Below are positions 61,401 to 64,000 of a stretch of 64,000 bases of DNA, piece after piece (the first letter of the stretch is position 1; every line of letters begins with the position of its first letter). This stretch comes from Nostoc sp. CHAB 5824. GTDB lineage: Bacteria > Cyanobacteriota > Cyanobacteriia > Cyanobacteriales > Nostocaceae. Made by a program: the position numbers and the translations under genes. The notes under the pieces are model-generated. The model did no database searches. It was given only the letters and a program-made list of their open reading frames with translations, and was not told where the DNA came from. The stretch lies in the NCBI RefSeq assembly GCF_020829665.1, contig NZ_JAIVFT010000022.1, positions 62,001 through 126,000 on the forward strand, written 5' to 3'.

Positions 61401-64000
61401 TGTCAGTGTAGCAGCGAGTTCGTTCACGTTATCTGTCAAATCTTTCCAAGTTCCAGCCGCACCAGGTACTCTAGCTTGTCCGCCTAACTTCCCTTCAATT
61501 CCCACTTCCCGCGCTACTGTGGTTACCTGATTGGCAAATGTCGCTAGAGTATCAATCATCTCGTTGATTGTTTCTGCCAAGGTTTCAATTTCTCCCTTAG
61601 CATCCAGCATCAGTTTTCGTTTCAAGTCACCGTTAGCAACCGCCGTCACGACTCTGGCGATACCGCGCACTTGTGCCGTTAAATTACCCGCCATCGAGTT
61701 AACGTTATCTGTTAAATCTTTCCAAGTCCCTGCAACACCTTGGACTTGCGCTTGTCCGCCTAACTTACCTTCAGTTCCCACTTCCCGCGCCACCCGCGTC
61801 ACTTCTGATGCAAAGGAACTAAGTTGATCCACCATCGTGTTGGTGGTGTTCTTCAAGTCTAAAATTTCGCCTCTGGCATCGACGGTAATTTTCTTAGAAA
61901 GATCGCCATTAGCTACCGCCTTGGTAACTTCTGCGATGTTGCGAACTTGTCCGGTGAGGTTCCCCGCCATCGAGTTCACGTTGTCTGTTAAATCTTTCCA
62001 AGTCCCAGCAACTCCTCTGACGTAAGCTTGTACGCCTAATTTACCTTCAGTTCCCACCTCACGGGCAACCCTTGTAACTTCTGATGCAAAGGAATTTAGC
62101 TGATCCACCATTGTGTTGATGGTGTTCTTGAGTTCCTGAATTTCGCCTTTCACATCAACAGTGATTTTCTTGGAAAGGTCACCGTTTGCTACAGCTGTGG
62201 TAACTTCGGCAATGTTCCGCACCTGTGCCGTCAAACTTCCCGCCATGAAGTTCACACTTTCGGTGAGATCCTTCCAAGTCCCGGCTACACCTTTAACTTC
62301 TGCTTGTACGCCCAGCTTACCCTCAGTTCCCACCTCCCGCGCCACCCGCGTTACTTCACTTGCAAAGGAGTTGAGTTGATCCACCATCGTATTGATGGTG
62401 TTCTTCAACTCTAAAATTTCACCTTTGACATCAACAGAAATTTTCTTCGAGAGGTCGCCGTTTGCCACTGCTGTGGTGACTGTAGCAATATTTCGCACCT
62501 GTGCCGTTAAACTTCCCGCCATGAAGTTCACGCTGTCAGTTAAATCTTTCCAAGTGCCAGCCACGCCGCGCACATCTGCTTGCACGCCTAGCTTACCCTC
62601 GCTTCCCACTTCACGAGCAACCCGCGTCACTTCCGATGCAAAGGAGTTGAGTTGATCCACCATTATATTGATGGTATTCTTTAGTTCTAAAATTTCGCCT
62701 TTAACAGCAACAGTGATTTTCTTAGATAAGTCACCATTTGCGATCGCAGTTGTCACTTCGGCAATGTTCCGCACCTGCGCCGTCAAGCTTCCCGCCATGA
62801 AGTTCACGCTGTCAGTTAAATCTTTCCAAGTACCAGCAACGTCTTTCACTTCCGCTTGTACACCCAATTTACCTTCAGTTCCCACCTCACGGGCAACCCT
62901 TGTTACTTCTGATGCGAAGGAACTGAGTTGATCCACCATTGTGTTGATGGTATTTTTCAACTCCAGAATTTCACCTTTAACATCAACGGTGATTTTCTTG
63001 GATAGGTCGCCTGTCGCAACCGCCGTAGTTACTTCGGCAATATTCCGCACCTGCGCCGTCAAGCTTCCCGCCATGAAGTTTACGCTGTCGGTCAAGTCTT
63101 TCCACGTACCCGCTACGCCGCGCACTTCTGCTTGCACACCCAACTTACCTTCACTTCCTACCTCACGGGCAACCCTTGTTACTTCTGATGCAAAAGAATT
63201 GAGTTGATCCACCATTGTGTTGATGGTGTTTTTGAGTTCCAGAATTTCACCTTTGACATCGACAGTGATTTTCTTGGATAAGTCGCCTGTTGCAACCGCC
63301 GTTGTCACTTCGGCAATATTCCGCACCTGTGCCGTTAAACTTCCCGCCATGAAGTTCACGCTGTCGGTTAAATCTTTCCAAGTGCCAGCCACACCGCGCA
63401 CATCGGCTTGCACACCTAATTTACCTTCACTACCCACTTCACGGGCAACCCTTGTTACTTCTGATGCAAAGGAACTAAGTTGATCCACCATGATATTGAT
63501 GGTGTTCTTCAGTTCAAAAATTTCACCTCTAACATCGACAGTGATTTTTTTAGATAGATCGCCATTTGCGATCGCAGTGGCAACTTCGGCAATATTTCGC
63601 ACCTGTCCGGTGAGATTACCCGCCATCAAGTTCACGTTGTCAGTTAAATCTTTCCAAGTCCCTGCTACTCCCCGGACTTCTGCTTGCACGCCCAACTTAC
63701 CTTCGGTTCCCACCTCACGCGCAACCCTTGTTACTTCTGATGCAAAGGAATTAAGCTGATCCACCATCGTGTTGATAGTATTTTTCAACTCCAGAATTTC
63801 ACCTTTCACATCAACAGTGATTTTCTTAGATAAGTCGCCATTTGCTACCGCCGTTGTCACTTCCGCAATATTCCGCACCTGTGCCGTCAAGCTTCCCGCC
63901 ATGAAATTCACGCTATCGGTAAGGTCTTTCCATGTACCTGCTACCCCGCGAACTTCTGCTTGACCGCCTAATTTTCCTTCTGCACCCACCTCACGCGCAA
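58422..64000 (-). CDS. Poly-HAMP hybrid histidine kinase with GAF and three receivers, 5' end outside window
   Basis: At least 1855 aa; the frame is open to the window edge. From the N-terminal side: ten 92-residue HAMP-type units (each GTWKDLTDxVNxMAG...NGDLSKKITVDVKGEI...TINTMVDQL), GAF (~950-1090), coiled coil (~1095-1180), HisKA (FLANMSHELRTPLNSLLILAKL), HATPase (NLLSNAFKFTEQGEV, DTGIGIAPDKQKVIFEAFQQ, GTGLGLSISREI) and three receivers (D in LLDIRLPEMDG, LVLDLGLPDMTG, VLMDVMMPEMDG). The architecture resembles group III (Nik1/osmosensing-type) kinases, so osmotic or cell-wall stress sensing is plausible. A repeat-like linker (LLAPQPALATQDG) precedes the first receiver. Confidence 0.92.
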   Translation of the reverse strand, partial: AREVGAEGKLGGQAEVRGVAGTWKDLTDSVNFMAGSLTAQVRNIAEVTTAVANGDLSKKITVDVKGEILELKNTINTMVDQLNSFASEVTRVAREVGTEGKLGVQAEVRGVAGTWKDLTDNVNLMAGNLTGQVRNIAEVATAIANGDLSKKITVDVRGEIFELKNTINIMVDQLSSFASEVTRVAREVGSEGKLGVQADVRGVAGTWKDLTDSVNFMAGSLTAQVRNIAEVTTAVATGDLSKKITVDVKGEILELKNTINTMVDQLNSFASEVTRVAREVGSEGKLGVQAEVRGVAGTWKDLTDSVNFMAGSLTAQVRNIAEVTTAVATGDLSKKITVDVKGEILELKNTINTMVDQLSSFASEVTRVAREVGTEGKLGVQAEVKDVAGTWKDLTDSVNFMAGSLTAQVRNIAEVTTAIANGDLSKKITVAVKGEILELKNTINIMVDQLNSFASEVTRVAREVGSEGKLGVQADVRGVAGTWKDLTDSVNFMAGSLTAQVRNIATVTTAVANGDLSKKISVDVKGEILELKNTINTMVDQLNSFASEVTRVAREVGTEGKLGVQAEVKGVAGTWKDLTESVNFMAGSLTAQVRNIAEVTTAVANGDLSKKITVDVKGEIQELKNTINTMVDQLNSFASEVTRVAREVGTEGKLGVQAYVRGVAGTWKDLTDNVNSMAGNLTGQVRNIAEVTKAVANGDLSKKITVDARGEILDLKNTTNTMVDQLSSFASEVTRVAREVGTEGKLGGQAQVQGVAGTWKDLTDNVNSMAGNLTAQVRGIARVVTAVANGDLKRKLMLDAKGEIETLAETINEMIDTLATFANQVTTVAREVGIEGKLGGQARVPGAAGTWKDLTDNVNELAATLTTQLRAIAEVATAVTKGDLTRSIAVEALGEVAILKDNINQMIANLRETTQKNTEQDWLKTNLAKFTRMLQGQRDLETVSKLILSELAPLVGAQHGVFFLMDSGENTAYLKLISSYAYRERRHLANRFHLGEGLVGQCALEKERILLTDVPSDYVRIASGLGEASPLNAVVLPVLFEGQVTAVIELASFRRFSEIHLTFFDQLTESIAIVLNTIAASMRTEELLKQSQSLAEELQTQQNELRETNKRLEQQAQSLKTSEDLLKGQQEELQQTNAELEEKAELLAMQKKEVERKNREIEQARLSLEDKAEQLALSSKYKSEFLANMSHELRTPLNSLLILAKLLADNIDHNLTAKQVEYSQTIYSAGTDLLALINDILDLAKIESGTMSIDMTQMPLTELGDQIERTFRQIAQSKGLAFAIEFTPELPTTIYTDVKRLQQVLKNLLSNAFKFTEQGEVRLRIAVAKQGWSSDQVILNRAQNVIAFSVSDTGIGIAPDKQKVIFEAFQQADGSTSRRYGGTGLGLSISREIARLFGGEIKLVSQPGQGSTFTFFFPQLIPDSTSILPTPNSSLLAPQPALATQDGLNAPLPLTPLLSDDRTTIERGDRVLLIVEDDINFARILLDMAQQHGFKVITAQTGSTGLMLAQQFQPSAILLDIRLPEMDGWTVLDRLKHDPNTRHIPVHIMTVEEGRQRGLQLGAIAYLQKPLTSETISEALAKIKGFVERQVKNLLVVEDDDTQRLSIVELIGNSDVCTTAVGTGTAALEAVRSQHFDCLVLDLGLPDMTGFELIEQIKLLPHGKNLPIIVYTGREISKVQETELRRIAETIIIKDVRSPERLLDETALFLHRIQANLPAPKRQILEQLHSIDYLLAGKKALIVDDDVRNIFALTSMLERYQIQVLYAENGREGITLLETTPDIDVVLMDVMMPEMDGYETTRLIRQNEQFQSLPIIALTAKAMQGDREKCIEAGASDYITKPVDTEQLLSLLRVWLYR
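61781..64000. repeat. 276 bp tandem repeat array encoding HAMP units
   Basis: Eight near-identical 276 bp units, then two more diverged ones down to ~61230; the array continues past the right edge. The protein units differ at only a few positions (T/S-EGKLG, AVAN/AVAT, NSF/SSF), and the DNA conservation produces matching open frames on the opposite strand every 276 bp. Confidence 0.95.

Noticed and set aside
61837..63963. Series of ~90-codon frames on the + strand every 276 bp
   Set aside because: They are antisense shadows of the repeated HAMP units and have no independent features.

Overview
The window looks like chromosomal DNA of a filamentous, probably heterocyst-forming cyanobacterium of the Nostoc/Anabaena group. 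The HIP1 octamer GCGATCGC occurs throughout. The protein content is cyanobacterial: a GUN4-domain fusion, a candidate cyanobacteriochrome diguanylate cyclase, the divergent cyanobacterial Hfq, AAA-like and NB-ARC/WD40 STAND proteins, Uma2 and poly-HAMP hybrid kinases. Intergenic DNA is full of the short repeats typical of this group: G/C-rich polypurine tracts, TAGGTTGGGTT repeats, CCCCCCTTAAAAAGG repeats and small hairpins. No tRNA, rRNA, CRISPR array or intact transposase was recognised.

Layout. 0-4.6 kb: a DUF389 remnant, a small lipoprotein gene and a cbiM-cbiQ-cbiO cobalt/nickel importer operon, bracketed by an inverted ~80 bp repeat, then a 1.2 kb gene-free gap. 4.6-10.6 kb: envelope glycan genes (GT2-GtrA glycosyltransferase, GT39-like membrane protein, nucleotidyltransferase fused to a degenerate phosphomannomutase domain). 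10.6-19 kb: an accessory region with a secreted small protein, an alpha/beta hydrolase lacking its nucleophile, a lipase-AAA fusion, a truncated REP-type transposase interrupted by a MITE-like repeat, an AAA-coiled-coil-GUN4 protein, and the remains of toxin-antitoxin modules (DUF2442 fragment, DUF433 antitoxin, frameshifted DUF5615 toxin). 19-33 kb: an ABC ATPase, a flavoprotein, SSB, a two-kinase signalling operon, a DppD-DppF fusion ATPase, ureE-ureF-ureG and a membrane patatin. 33-45.5 kb: small membrane and secreted proteins, a 14-WD40 NB-ARC protein, two paralogous histidine kinases (one with a degenerate ATP-binding domain), Uma2 and a PD-(D/E)XK nuclease-like protein. 45.5-49 kb: a nested pair of MITE-like elements, the alkylation repair operon ada-alkA, dapF and hfq. 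49-64 kb: an RTX-type protein, an hfq 3'-end remnant, a GAF-GAF-GGDEF protein, a KefB-type antiporter, an SDR and a hybrid kinase with at least ten HAMP-type units that runs off the window.

Functional links. CbiMQO supplies Co2+ or Ni2+, and UreE/F/G would use Ni2+ for urease maturation, although the urease structural genes are not here. Ada and AlkA form a translationally overlapping alkylation-damage module. The three glycan genes plausibly serve polysaccharide or glycolipid synthesis. The most unusual observations are the AAA-GUN4 fusion beside a lipase-AAA fusion, the diguanylate cyclase whose second GAF carries both cyanobacteriochrome cysteines, the repeat sequences that have expanded inside coding regions (ABC ATPase, histidine kinase), the decayed toxin next to an intact antitoxin, and the partial duplication of hfq.
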